In this document: piece by piece, positions 1 through 9,322 of the stretch
How the letters are laid out: each line of letters starts with the position of its first letter
Position numbering within the stretch: position 1 is the first letter of the stretch
Origin: Pectobacterium sp. CFBP8739
GTDB taxonomy: Bacteria > Pseudomonadota > Gammaproteobacteria > Enterobacterales > Enterobacteriaceae
Length of the DNA stretch: 38,979 nucleotides
NCBI RefSeq assembly: GCF_013449375.1
Contig: NZ_JACDRR010000005.1
Coordinates: 1-38,979, forward strand
Reading direction: 5' to 3'
Made by a program: the position numbers and the translations under genes
The notes under the pieces: model-generated
Database searches by the model: none
The model's input: the letters and a program-made list of their open reading frames with translations, nothing else
Told to the model about the DNA's origin: nothing

Positions 1-3000
1 TTATCAACCGCATTCTTACCCGCATCATGTCCGCTGACGGCACCAACAGAAGAGTCACTTGCTACGCTGCCTGCCAGCATTGCCGCCAGCGAGGCCAGAT
101 TGCTGATCTTATCTTTATCACCGTTGGATAAATGGGCGATGTCAGTGTCGGGGTAGAGATAGTCTTTGATTGCACGCGCCGCCAACTCACCCGTTGCTGC
201 GCCCACCGCACCGGCCGTGGCATTGCCACCGGACAGTTCAGCGGTCACGCCACCTAGCACGGCGTGACCAATCGCGTTCGCCGCAATTTGCCCGGCGGTA
301 GGATTGTCATCAAACCCCACCGTCATGTCTTTAACCACACCCGCCATATAAGGTGCCGCGCCCTGAGCCAGCGCTTTCAGCGGATCGCCACCCGCCAACG
401 CGGTAATGGCAGAAGCGGCGGCACGAATGCCCTTATCCAAATCGCCACCGGCTTTATACTGTTCGCTGATGTCTTTGTACGCAGCGGTGCTTTGCACGCG
501 ATCCCAGTATTCTTTGCGTGTTTCTTTCGTTTCATCCCATTCACCCGCCGCGTTAATGCCCGCGTTGTTGGCCATAATCTGGCCCTGGGTGAGGGTGATA
601 TCCACGCCCTGATTCACAACATCACCAATTAAGCGCAATCGGCTTAGGCGCTGCTGTTCCTTCGCTTTATCGAAGATGGGGCTGATGCTTTGGTTAGCGT
701 GCTCGACATCGCGGCTTAGCTCACTAACATCCTGCTGTTGATTGGCCTGATCGCGAATAATCAGCGACCCTGGTGAGAAAGCGGCATAGGTGGTGCCGGA
801 AGCCTTCCCATCGCTGCCATCCGCGCCCAGCCCATTGGCCGCCAGATTCTGCACCGCATTTTTCAGCAGATCCTGTGCGCCTAGGCCGCCCGTGCTGATA
901 CCGACGCTGCTGTGCGATACCTCAAACTCCGCACGGTTGTTGATATTGCTGAAGCCCAGCGTGCCGGTACTGAGACGGTTTTTATCTTCGTTGGCGGTGC
1001 TGCCAATCACGGCGCCATCCAACTGCGTATGGTTACTGACGTTGATATCGAAGCCGCCGTCACCCGCAAAGATGCCGGTTTGCTCTTGCACGCTGTTATA
1101 GGTGCTGTGGATTTTATCCTTCGCCACGCTGGCGCTGACGCTGCCCGTCATGCTGCCAAAGGTAAAGCTGGCACCGGCTGAGCTGTTCTTCTGCTTCGAG
1201 TCGTAGTTGTTAATGTCCTGCTCGCTCTGCAACGTCAGGTTACGGCCGACATTGGCGACGACCTGATCGGCACTGAGCTGTGCGCCGCGCAGGGTGGTGT
1301 CACGCCCGCTATTGACCATCAGCTTATTGCCCGCATCGACGGTGGTTTCGGTATGCGTTAGGCCCTCGCCATTCTCCTTACCGGAACCTCTACTGGCATT
1401 GGCGAACACGCTGATTCCTGCGCCACCTTGACCGGCACCGATGCTGACACCGACGCCGCCGCCGCTGCTACTGTTCTTGCCTGTCTGCAACTGCGTATTC
1501 TGCGCTGACAGCAGGTTGATATCACGGTTTGCCGACAGTAGCACATCGTTGCCTGCTTTCAACTGGCTGCCGCCGAGGGTCAGATCGCCATCGTTGGCAT
1601 TCTCTGAACCGGTTGCCACCAGGTTGATATTGTTGCCCGCCTGCACGGTGCTGCCGGAGGCGTTGACCGCTTCGCTGTGGCTCTCGCTCTTCGACTTCGA
1701 AGTGCTCAACGACAGGCTGACACCAATGGCGTTATTGTCGGTGGTGTTCTGCGCCGCCAGCACCGCGGCCTGCGCGGCCTGTACGCCTGCCAGACCTGAT
1801 TTCAGCTTCTGCAGCGATGCCATACGGCCATCCTGCTGCTCATCAGCGGCTTTCGCGCTGGTGTAAGCGGTGTTGATCGCGCTGCCAATGGCGCCAGACA
1901 GCGCCAACGTCAAGCCCGTTTGTTTGCGTTCGTAAGTGGTATCGGTGGTGCTCTGGTTATTCGCGGCATTAATGGTGATATTGTTCGCCACCATATTGAT
2001 GTCGTTACCGGCGATCACATCAGAACTCTGTACGGCGATATTATTACCTGCCACCAGACTGGTATCGCCCGCCACGCTGCCCAGCGTGCTGTTGTTCTGC
2101 GTTAGTGCGGCGGTGTCGGAGGTGGAGGTTTCTTTGATTGAACCAGCAAAGAAGCCAATGCCGCCGCTGCTCATCAGGCCCGACTTGGTGGTTTTCTTCA
2201 TCGACCAACTGTCGCGGCTCTCTTCCGCTGCCGTGACGTTGAGATCATTACCGGCACGCAGTGCCAGATCCCGATCCGCCGCCACATCGCTGCCGGTGAT
2301 ATTCAGATTGTTACCCGCGCTGACGGCGATATTTTCCCCACCTAGGCTGCTGCCGTTCGCCAGCGTGGCATCGTAACCGGCGCGGGTGGTGGTGGTGCGT
2401 TTCGACAGGAAACCAGAACCTTTCACCTTCGAATGCATATCGAGATATTCCTGGCTGCTGGCGCTGCCGAGGTTGATATCATTAGTTGCCGTCAACGTAA
2501 GCTGCCGATCGGCATTCAGTTTCGCCGCCTGAGCGTTAATGTTATTGCCAGCATTCAGCGTGATAGTGCCGTCGCTGGTGATGTCACTGCCCTGAACCTG
2601 ATTCAACGTCTGCGTGACGTGGTTATCTTTATCCCATACCACCTTGTCATGGCTGCCGGTGGTAACCGTGGTCATGTTGATATCGCGGTTAGCGGCGATC
2701 TGCGTCTGGCTGTTTTCACCGCTGTTGACGACCTGCGCGGCCTGTAGATTGACATCACGGCCGGCTTGTAACAGCAGTTTTCCGTCGTCACCTTGCACAT
2801 ACATGCCCGCCACACGATCGATATTGTCACGGCTGAAGCGGTTGCTGCCGTTCTGGCTCTCGGCGTGATTGGTCTCGCTGGCGACGGTGATATCTCGTCC
2901 GGCCTGCGCCAGCAGGGTATCGGTCGCGCGTAGCGTGCCACCGGTATTCGTGATGTCGTTGGTCGCCTGTAGCGACACGGATTTACCGGCAATAATGCCG

Positions 3001-6000
3001 CCCACGTTGACGATATCGTCGCCGGAAATGCTGACCAACTGAGTGGCGCTGATGCGGCCGCTGTTCAGCATACCGCCGCTGATGCCGATGCTGACGTTTT
3101 TACCCGCCAGCAGTGCGCCGCTGCCATCCATATCGCCTGGCTGTACCTGCGCATACACCTGCGGCACCAGCACGTTCTGGGTGCTGCCGTCCGGCATTTT
3201 CACATCCTGCGCCACCAGCCATACCATATCTTGCGTGATCTGCTTCATCTGTTCGGCGGTCAACGCCACGCCCGGTACCAGATTGAACTTTTTCGCGAAG
3301 CTGACGCCGGCTTCCATCAGGCCTTTGTACTGCTCTTCATCGCTGGTGTAATCGGCGAGATAACGCTGGCCGACTAGCTCGACGATCTGCTCGCGCACCA
3401 GACGCTGTTCATAGAAACCATCGCCGAGGCGTTTTTGTGTGATTGACGGATCGGCCTGCAACTGGCGCAGCATATAGTCGGAACTCAGCCAGGTTCTCTG
3501 ATTGGTGAAACGCGGATCGGTTTCGATCAGATAGCTGCTGGTTGCATCCGGCAAGGTGGTGAACAGGCTGCCAGTGGGCAGAGAAGCGTTTGGTGCTATC
3601 GAGCGAATGACATCGGTGTTTTGTCCAGCCACCTCTACGCGCTGCGCAGCGTAATCCGCCAGCGATGGCGCGTTGCTGGTTGGCTGGGTATTCTCCTTCA
3701 TCACGCTCGGGCTGAGGCTGATGGACTGAATTTCCGTTGGCGGGGTATAAGCGGACGCTCTGGCTTTCTGGCTGTCGGTGCCTTTCTTATGAATACGATC
3801 CCACTCAATCACCTGTCCGACTTTTTCTGTCAGTTTCTGACCGGTGACTTCGGTGTTCACCAGTTCTTTGACGGCGGTCAGCAGGTTGCCGCCCGCAATA
3901 ATCTGGCTCTTGTCGTTCAGCAGTTTATCGCCGGCGAGTGAGATCTGGCCGCCTGCGATAATTTTCGCCGGATCGCTCTGTGCAATCTGTTCTTCGCGCA
4001 CCGTTTCGGTGTAGCTGTACTGATAATAGTGGTCACGACCACACACCACGCCTTCAATACAGATATGACGCACTTCATCTTTGTAGAAACGGATGTTGTA
4101 GTCATCAGGGCTATAGTGGACGCCATTATTCAGGCTGACCACCATATACTCATTTTTCTGCTTCTGTGACAGTTGTACGAAGCGGGTGACAAAATTGTCG
4201 TTGATATTGTTCAGCGCGGTGAAGCTGAGCGCCATATTGCCGACAGACTCTATGGTGGCACTGTGGTTGTTAAGGCTGCCCGCTTTGCCGCTGGCCAGAC
4301 CGTTTTCATCGAGGTTGCCGCCGATGGCCAGATCGCCACCGCTGTAGATCAGAGAGTGAGTATGGTTGTTCAGCGTGCCGACGCCCAGATCGAGACGCTG
4401 ACGCGCCGCAATGGTGGCGCTGCTATTATTTTCCGCCAGGTTATTCAGTGTCGCTGCGCCGATCGCCAGGCCGTCGCCATAAATACGGCCGGTGCCGATA
4501 TTATTCACGGTGCTGGCGTTGATGCGGGTCAGGACGCCGTCGATCAGGCCGCGGTTGCTCAACGTATCGCTGGCGTTCAGCGTGGTCTGCTGGGAACTGA
4601 GTTCGCCAGTGGTCTGGTTGTCGATGTTGCTGGCCTGCACATTCAGCTTACCACCTGCGCCAAGCAGCGCCTTGTTGATCAGGCTGTTATTGACGTTCAG
4701 CGTCAGATCGCCATTTGCCAGCGTTTTATTGTTGTTGCTGAAGCCGTCCGCGAAGCTGAGATCCATATCGCCAAGCGACAGAATTTCACCACTGCCATTA
4801 ATCTCGCGACCGCGGAAGGTCAGTTGCTGACCCGCCACCAGACGGCCACCTTCATTGCTGATACGCAGATCGCTGTGGGTGGCTGCGGCGCGGGAGAGGG
4901 CGCTGCTGTTTTGCTGATCGAGCGTCAGCCGTTTATGCGCGGAGATCTGTCCCTGATTATTATTCAGCACCGGCGTGGCGATGGTCAGATCGCTGGCGGC
5001 GGCCAGCGTACCGTTTTGGTTATTCAGTTCATTGCTGGCCGCAACATCCAGCGAGCCGGAGCTGGCCGCCATGATAGTGCCGCTCTGGTTGTTCAGGCTG
5101 GCGCTCTGCACGCTGAATTTTTTGGCATTGGCGGCGATGCGGCCATTCTGGTTATCAATACGGTCGCTGCTGAGTTGCAGGTCGCGGTCACCGCTTTGCA
5201 GTAACTGGCCGCCACGGTTGCTGATAACCGGCGTGCTGACCTGTAGCGCATTGGCGTTAATCACGCCGCGATCGTTGCTGAGTTTGCCGGCGGCAGAGAG
5301 TGTCAAATCGCCACTTGCCAGTAGTTGCGCGTTGTCGGTGATGATATTGCTGCTGCTGGTCAGCGTGGCGTGATGCGCGGCGGTATCGCTGCCGCTGAGA
5401 TCAATCTGGCTGGCGCTAGCGTTCAGATCGCCACCGGCCAGCGCCTGACCCTGACTGGTCAGTTTGCCGTCGCTAGCGAGTGTCAGATTGCCGCTGTCGG
5501 CCAGCGTGCCATCGGTTTTCATCCCCGCGGCAATGGCCGCGCCTTTGCTGTTGCGGATGGTGGCGCCGCGCACATGGGTGTTGCCTTTGGCGGCGATCAG
5601 GCCGCTGTTGGTCACCCCGTCGCTGGTGGTGGTGCTGTGGTCGCGCTGAGCAAACAGGGTGCCGCTGTTATCGACGTTTTTACCGCCCAGCAGCAGATCC
5701 TGTCCGGCATTGATTGTGCCGCTGTTAACGATATCGCCATTAGCGTTAATGGTGATATCACCCGCCTGCGTGCCGAGTGTGCCTTTGTTACTGACGCCGA
5801 CCCCTTGTTCGGTCGCCACCAGACGGATTTTACCGGCATACATGCCGCCCAGTTGGGCGACGTCAATCGCCAGTGTCGGTTTGACGTCGCTGCTGGCGCT
5901 GTCCGCCGTGTTGTTGGCTGTTGCCGTGTTGTTATCGGCGGCCACCTCGTTTTTACCGGTGGTGACGGTGACATCGTTCGCCCAGAGACCGGCATTGACC

Positions 6001-6731
6001 TTCACGGTGCGGGCAATCAGATCGGTGTAGTCCTGCCGACTGCTGTCCATGCCCGCGCCTTCCACCACGATCTCGCCGTTGCCTACGCGATAACCGCGCA
6101 ATTCGCCGTTGGTGATTTGTGGGGTGCCAGTGGTCAGGGTGGCGCGGTTGGCGTTAATAAAGCCACAGCCGTCGCAGCTGATACCCGCTGGGTTGGCGAT
6201 CACCACCTGCGCCTTACGGCCTGCCACTTCGACATAGCCGTTCAGCTTGCTCGGGTCACGCGAGTTGACCTCGTTAAGAATAATTTTGGCTTCACCTTTC
6301 CCCAGCCATGGGTTACCCGCCACCCAGCCGCCCAGTTGGGTCTGTACCTGCTTGTGCGAGTTATTAAGAATCGCACCTTTGTTATCGACGTCAAACTGGG
6401 TGTATTTGTTATGCGACACACCACCGGCGCTCGGCGTCTGGATATTGACCTGCGGCGTGCCGTTGGCGCTCTGCATCACATTCGGCTGCTGGCCGCTCGG
6501 TGCGCTTTTGTCAGCGACAATCCCAGCCGCCAGCACCTGTGGCGCGAGCGTGACCAGGCCGAGTGCGGTCATGGTCAGGAAGGTGGTAGGCTTCATCCGG
6601 CCAATCAGTTGGCTCAGCGTATGGCCGACGCCATTTGCGCCACTTTTGCCTTGGCCACGGTTGATTTCGGAAACCACCATTAACAGGCCGCGAGCCTTGT
6701 TGAAAATGATGCGATAGAGGTTCTTATTCAC
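1..6731 (-). CDS. cdiA: CdiA / filamentous haemagglutinin-like two-partner secretion exoprotein (3' end outside window)
   Basis: The minus strand reads open from a GTG at 6731 (AGGGA upstream) to the window edge, 2243 codons with no stop. Residues 1-45 are an extended signal peptide region (begins MNKNLYRIIFNKARG). Residues 46-68 are a classical signal ending QVLA. The TPS secretion domain follows, with NPAGI at residue 180. Long haemagglutinin beta-helix repeats (NxxGxI, LxNxxG types) follow. About residues 855-1230 form a non-repetitive segment (YSYTETV, LVGQRYLADYTSD) where CdiA proteins carry the receptor-binding region. A second repeat block comes next, then a DUF637-like region. The last complete residues are KNAVD. 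In this family CdiB exports the protein, and the C-terminal toxin, lying beyond the window, is delivered into neighbouring cells. Without the C-terminus a pure adhesin (HecA/FhaB type) cannot be excluded. Confidence 0.88.
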   Translation of the reverse strand, partial: MNKNLYRIIFNKARGLLMVVSEINRGQGKSGANGVGHTLSQLIGRMKPTTFLTMTALGLVTLAPQVLAAGIVADKSAPSGQQPNVMQSANGTPQVNIQTPSAGGVSHNKYTQFDVDNKGAILNNSHKQVQTQLGGWVAGNPWLGKGEAKIILNEVNSRDPSKLNGYVEVAGRKAQVVIANPAGISCDGCGFINANRATLTTGTPQITNGELRGYRVGNGEIVVEGAGMDSSRQDYTDLIARTVKVNAGLWANDVTVTTGKNEVAADNNTATANNTADSASSDVKPTLAIDVAQLGGMYAGKIRLVATEQGVGVSNKGTLGTQAGDITINANGDIVNSGTINAGQDLLLGGKNVDNSGTLFAQRDHSTTTSDGVTNSGLIAAKGNTHVRGATIRNSKGAAIAAGMKTDGTLADSGNLTLASDGKLTSQGQALAGGDLNASASQIDLSGSDTAAHHATLTSSSNIITDNAQLLASGDLTLSAAGKLSNDRGVINANALQVSTPVISNRGGQLLQSGDRDLQLSSDRIDNQNGRIAANAKKFSVQSASLNNQSGTIMAASSGSLDVAASNELNNQNGTLAAASDLTIATPVLNNNQGQISAHKRLTLDQQNSSALSRAAATHSDLRISNEGGRLVAGQQLTFRGREINGSGEILSLGDMDLSFADGFSNNNKTLANGDLTLNVNNSLINKALLGAGGKLNVQASNIDNQTTGELSSQQTTLNASDTLSNRGLIDGVLTRINASTVNNIGTGRIYGDGLAIGAATLNNLAENNSSATIAARQRLDLGVGTLNNHTHSLIYSGGDLAIGGNLDENGLASGKAGSLNNHSATIESVGNMALSFTALNNINDNFVTRFVQLSQKQKNEYMVVSLNNGVHYSPDDYNIRFYKDEVRHICIEGVVCGRDHYYQYSYTETVREEQIAQSDPAKIIAGGQISLAGDKLLNDKSQIIAGGNLLTAVKELVNTEVTGQKLTEKVGQVIEWDRIHKKGTDSQKARASAYTPPTEIQSISLSPSVMKENTQPTSNAPSLADYAAQRVEVAGQNTDVIRSIAPNASLPTGSLFTTLPDATSSYLIETDPRFTNQRTWLSSDYMLRQLQADPSITQKRLGDGFYEQRLVREQIVELVGQRYLADYTSDEEQYKGLMEAGVSFAKKFNLVPGVALTAEQMKQITQDMVWLVAQDVKMPDGSTQNVLVPQVYAQVQPGDMDGSGALLAGKNVSIGISGGMLNSGRISATQLVSISGDDIVNVGGIIAGKSVSLQATNDITNTGGTLRATDTLLAQAGRDITVASETNHAESQNGSNRFSRDNIDRVAGMYVQGDDGKLLLQAGRDVNLQAAQVVNSGENSQTQIAANRDINMTTVTTGSHDKVVWDKDNHVTQTLNQVQGSDITSDGTITLNAGNNINAQAAKLNADRQLTLTATNDINLGSASSQEYLDMHSKVKGSGFLSKRTTTTRAGYDATLANGSSLGGENIAVSAGNNLNITGSDVAADRDLALRAGNDLNVTAAEESRDSWSMKKTTKSGLMSSGGIGFFAGSIKETSTSDTAALTQNNSTLGSVAGDTSLVAGNNIAVQSSDVIAGNDINMVANNITINAANNQSTTDTTYERKQTGLTLALSGAIGSAINTAYTSAKAADEQQDGRMASLQKLKSGLAGVQAAQAAVLAAQNTTDNNAIGVSLSLSTSKSKSESHSEAVNASGSTVQAGNNINLVATGSENANDGDLTLGGSQLKAGNDVLLSANRDINLLSAQNTQLQTGKNSSSGGGVGVSIGAGQGGAGISVFANASRGSGKENGEGLTHTETTVDAGNKLMVNSGRDTTLRGAQLSADQVVANVGRNLTLQSEQDINNYDSKQKNSSAGASFTFGSMTGSVSASVAKDKIHSTYNSVQEQTGIFAGDGGFDINVSNHTQLDGAVIGSTANEDKNRLSTGTLGFSNINNRAEFEVSHSSVGISTGGLGAQDLLKNAVQNLAANGLGADGSDGKASGTTYAAFSPGSLIIRDQANQQQDVSELSRDVEHANQSISPIFDKAKEQQRLSRLRLIGDVVNQGVDITLTQGQIMANNAGINAAGEWDETKETRKEYWDRVQSTAAYKDISEQYKAGGDLDKGIRAAASAITALAGGDPLKALAQGAAPYMAGVVKDMTVGFDDNPTAGQIAANAIGHAVLGGVTAELSGGNATAGAVGAATGELAARAIKDYLYPDTDIAHLSNGDKDKISNLASLAAMLAGSVASDSSVGAVSGHDAGKNAVD

Positions 6732-6758
6732 GAAAAGTTATCCCTGCTAAAAGTGATG

Positions 6759-7274
6759 TTAAGCAACCAGCGGCGTGTTCTGCTGCCAGAGTCTGAATTG
6801 TTGTTGGGTGACGTCATCGCCACGAAATTGGAGTACCCGTTGTCCGCGTTCCGCCCCTTTGTGGTACAGCGCACGGCCACATAAGTGGGGAAACAGTGTG
6901 CCGCCGACGATGCGACGAAATGCCTGCTGGTCGCCGAAGGGCGCGACCCAGTCGCGGAACCACAGGCGGTCGCCGCTGGTCCAGTCTTGCGGTTGCACCA
7001 GAATGCCGGGGCCGGTGAGATAGCGCTGTTCCGCTTCTTCATCCATCCACGCCCAACTGAGGAAAAACATCGGCTTGTCGTCGCGGCTGGCGATAACAAA
7101 CTGTTGATGTTTGATCGCGGGCAGCAGCAGCGTCGGTAGCACACTGAGCGGAATATCGCGGTGCTGTTCCGAATGCATCCACAGCCAGACCGCTGCGCCA
7201 AGCGCTTCCGCTTCGCTGAACTGACCGCCGAGCAGCGGGGCGGTTAACTGATAGCCATTAACAGGAATTTTCAT
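6759..7274 (-). CDS. cdiC: HlyC-family toxin-activating lysine acyltransferase (CdiC)
   Basis: 171 aa, the usual HlyC length. Members transfer a fatty acyl chain from acyl-ACP to lysines of a partner toxin in the cytoplasm. Visible family blocks are VWLWMHSEQHRDIP, LPAIKHQQFVIASRDD, and WTSGDRLWFRDWVAPFGD. By alignment with HlyC, the catalytic pair is His38 (in SEQH) and Asp108 (in FRDW). The ORF could begin 8 codons earlier, inside cdiB. The ATG at 7274 is preferred because TAAGGA, overlapping the cdiB stop, lies 8 bases before it. It sits between cdiB and cdiA, spaced 11 and 27 bp, so all three are probably co-transcribed. Some CDI operons (cdiBCAI) encode such an enzyme, which lipidates CdiA and promotes target recognition. 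The substrate here is therefore inferred to be CdiA. Confidence 0.88.
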   Translation of the reverse strand: MKIPVNGYQLTAPLLGGQFSEAEALGAAVWLWMHSEQHRDIPLSVLPTLLLPAIKHQQFVIASRDDKPMFFLSWAWMDEEAEQRYLTGPGILVQPQDWTSGDRLWFRDWVAPFGDQQAFRRIVGGTLFPHLCGRALYHKGAERGQRVLQFRGDDVTQQQFRLWQQNTPLVA

Positions 7275-7285
7275 CACGCGCTTCC

Positions 7286-9028
7286 TTAGTATTGCCAACT
7301 GAGGTTGAAGCCGAGGGTGACTGGGCTGGTGTGGAAACCTTCCGGTTTGGAGAACGGCACACCGACAAACAGGTCGTAGCCCGTGTTAAAGGCGTTACCA
7401 CGCAGACCAAGCACGCCGCCCGCCAGATGTTTTCCGACGAGGTAATCACGCGTGCCGTCTACTTCGCCGTAGTCCGCGCCGAGATACAGTTCCTGGTTAG
7501 GCAGCGGCGTGCGCCAGGCCAGATCGTTGCGCACGAACCAGCCGTGGTCGGCCGTCAGGGTGCGTTCACCATCAAAGCCGCGCACGGTCCAACGGTTACC
7601 AATCGACAGCTGATCCTGTGGCGTCAGTTTGGTATGGTTAATCTGGCGCAGATACTGCACGTTGTAGCGGAAGGTCTGATTGCCCAGCGTAAACGGCACA
7701 TCGAGTTGTGCATTCAACTGGATAATTTTCGCCAGCGCGGTGCCTTCATCGAAATACTCTTCCTGCGCTGGAATCGCGCCGAACCAGCGAGTGCCGCGTT
7801 GGTAGCTCACGGCGGCATCCAGCGTGGTGGCGCCGAAGTAGTGACGGTGCTGCAAGCCCAAACGCCAGGCACTGGTTTTACGCCGCTGCACATCCACTTC
7901 GGTATCGTTGACGAAGTTCTGCGATTCGCGCGTCAGAATTTCATAACTCATCGAGGTTTTCTGACTGCCGCTACGGTGCAGCACTCGGCTCAGTTGGAAG
8001 TTAATGTTTTTGTTGTTGCCGCTGTAGTTGTAGTCTTCATACGCGCCCGCCACATTCTGGTTGTAGTCGTAGCCGCTAGCGGTGACGCCCGCCATCCAGT
8101 AACCGAACGGTACGGAATAGTGCAGCATGTAGTTCTTGCTGCCCTTTTCGCTGCCGGATTCAAGGTCATGGTTGCCGGAAATGTAGAACAGATCGCTGAG
8201 CGCGAAGGGATTATCGATATACAGCGTCAGGCCGCCCTGATAACGACCGGTGGTTTCGGTGCCGGAGTCATCGAGCGTCGCGCCGAGACGCCACATTTTT
8301 TCCTGTTTCCAGGTCACGTCAATGTCGCTTTCGCCTGGCTGGTCGCCCGGAACAATCGCCATTTCTGCCTGCACGGTTGGCACGCGTTGCAGGTTTTCCA
8401 GTCCCTGCTCGATATCACGCAGATCCAGCAGTTCGCCTTCACGCGCTGGCAGAGCACTCCAGAGGCTCACGTAGCGATCGCTCTCTTTGGTCCGTTTGAC
8501 TTGGCGCGTTTTGCCCGGAATCAGGGTGATATGCAGGGTGCCGGTTTTCAGGTTTTGCGGCGGCGCCATTACGCGCGCGGTGATGTAGCCATGGTCGATC
8601 AGACGGTTTTGCAGTGCACTCATCAGCAGGTTGACACCCTGAGCGCCCAGGCACTGACCTTTACCCTGATCGGCCAACTGTTGCAGCGGCATACTCAGCC
8701 AGGAGGGAAAATCGTCTTTGCCGGTCAGTATGATGTGATACAGCGTAAAGCACTGTTGCTCCTGCGGAAATTGCAGCGTAGTAAAGAATGAAGAAGGGGG
8801 CTGCAAGCGTACATCAGGCGTTTGCGGTGCTAATTGCTGTTGTAGTGCGCGCTGGCGATCTTGCTGGTTGATATTGAGCTGTTCATCAACCCGTTCCGGT
8901 GTGGCAAGAGGCGTCAGATTATTATCTGCCGCCCAACTGCTTGCTGAGGTGGTCAATAAAATAAATAGCGCAAGCGGGCTGAGACGCGCAGATTGATACC
9001 CGTCAGTGAATGACGCATTCCGTAGCAT
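7286..9028 (-). CDS. cdiB: CdiB / FhaC-ShlB-family outer-membrane two-partner secretion transporter
   Basis: 580 aa. A signal peptide ends SSWA at residue 33. A periplasmic part with two POTRA-like segments follows (about residues 85-245; [29 protein letters not shown]). The rest is a beta-barrel with alternating aromatic strands ([16 protein letters not shown]-like [15 protein letters not shown]) and an aromatic C-terminal strand ending SWQY. The VRGF motif is the conserved loop-6 signature of the Omp85/TpsB family. The protein should recognise the TPS domain of the downstream CdiA and thread it across the outer membrane. It is the first gene of the operon. Length and domain order are normal, and no lesion was seen. 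Confidence 0.92.
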   Translation of the reverse strand: MLRNASFTDGYQSARLSPLALFILLTTSASSWAADNNLTPLATPERVDEQLNINQQDRQRALQQQLAPQTPDVRLQPPSSFFTTLQFPQEQQCFTLYHIILTGKDDFPSWLSMPLQQLADQGKGQCLGAQGVNLLMSALQNRLIDHGYITARVMAPPQNLKTGTLHITLIPGKTRQVKRTKESDRYVSLWSALPAREGELLDLRDIEQGLENLQRVPTVQAEMAIVPGDQPGESDIDVTWKQEKMWRLGATLDDSGTETTGRYQGGLTLYIDNPFALSDLFYISGNHDLESGSEKGSKNYMLHYSVPFGYWMAGVTASGYDYNQNVAGAYEDYNYSGNNKNINFQLSRVLHRSGSQKTSMSYEILTRESQNFVNDTEVDVQRRKTSAWRLGLQHRHYFGATTLDAAVSYQRGTRWFGAIPAQEEYFDEGTALAKIIQLNAQLDVPFTLGNQTFRYNVQYLRQINHTKLTPQDQLSIGNRWTVRGFDGERTLTADHGWFVRNDLAWRTPLPNQELYLGADYGEVDGTRDYLVGKHLAGGVLGLRGNAFNTGYDLFVGVPFSKPEGFHTSPVTLGFNLSWQY

Positions 9029-9108
9029 AATGAATTAACCTGAATTATTAATTGTTATTGGGACACCATTCGTTTCCAGAAACAATTGGTTACTTAGTAC
9101 AATTTCAG

Positions 9109-9137
9109 GTTATATACGTTAACAATTTGTTGGCTAA
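9109..9137 (-). promoter_or_regulatory. candidate promoter of cdiBCA
   Basis: On the minus strand, TATAAC (9114-9109) is preceded, across a 17-bp spacer, by TTAGCC (9137-9132). The -10 is reasonable and the -35 poor, as expected for an activator-dependent promoter. The -35 overlaps the proximal dyad repeat described separately. The predicted start is near 9102, leaving a leader of about 75 nt. Not verified. Confidence 0.35.
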
Positions 9138-9170
9138 GAGTTGTCTTATTGCTTGCTAAGAGTTGTCTTA
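9133..9170. promoter_or_regulatory. two identical 16-bp repeats, each a TAAGA-N4-TCTTA dyad (RcsAB-box-like)
   Basis: GCTAAGAGTTGTCTTA occurs exactly at 9133-9148 and 9155-9170, a 22-bp period (about two helical turns). On the minus strand each reads TAAGACAACTCTTA, with perfect 5-bp inverted arms. This matches the RcsAB box TAAGAATATTCTTA at 11 of 14 positions. Centres lie about 40 and 62 bp upstream of the inferred cdiB start. The repeats could instead serve divergent ycjX, whose start is about 155 bp away. Confidence 0.6.
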
Positions 9171-9322
9171 AAAATATCGTTTCTTTACGTTTTGGCGGTA
9201 AAAATACGGTATGAGATAGGTGGGCGGAGTTGAACTTATATCGGCGTGAGCGTGAGGCGTTTGTCTGATTTTATTATATTGATACGATATATCTCTCAAC
9301 CAAAGGAGTGATGCTTCATTCG

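Noticed and set aside
4173-6683. Long plus-strand open frames (4173-5204, 5325-6683)
   Set aside because: They are antisense to cdiA. The translations are low-complexity reversals of its repeats, and the minus frame has ESPR and TPS motifs.
7292-8791. A 499-codon plus-strand frame
   Set aside because: It lies entirely opposite cdiB, which has a signal peptide, POTRA and barrel motifs. There is no ribosome binding site or family match.
9029-9322. Sigma-32 promoter for ycjX
   Set aside because: Expected from E. coli, but I could find only a TTGAA-like -35 (near 9230) with no CCCAT-type -10 at proper spacing.
9308-9322. Earlier starts of ycjX (GTG 9308, ATG 9311)
   Set aside because: They overlap or nearly touch the AAGGAG site, and the E. 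coli protein aligns from the ATG at 9323.
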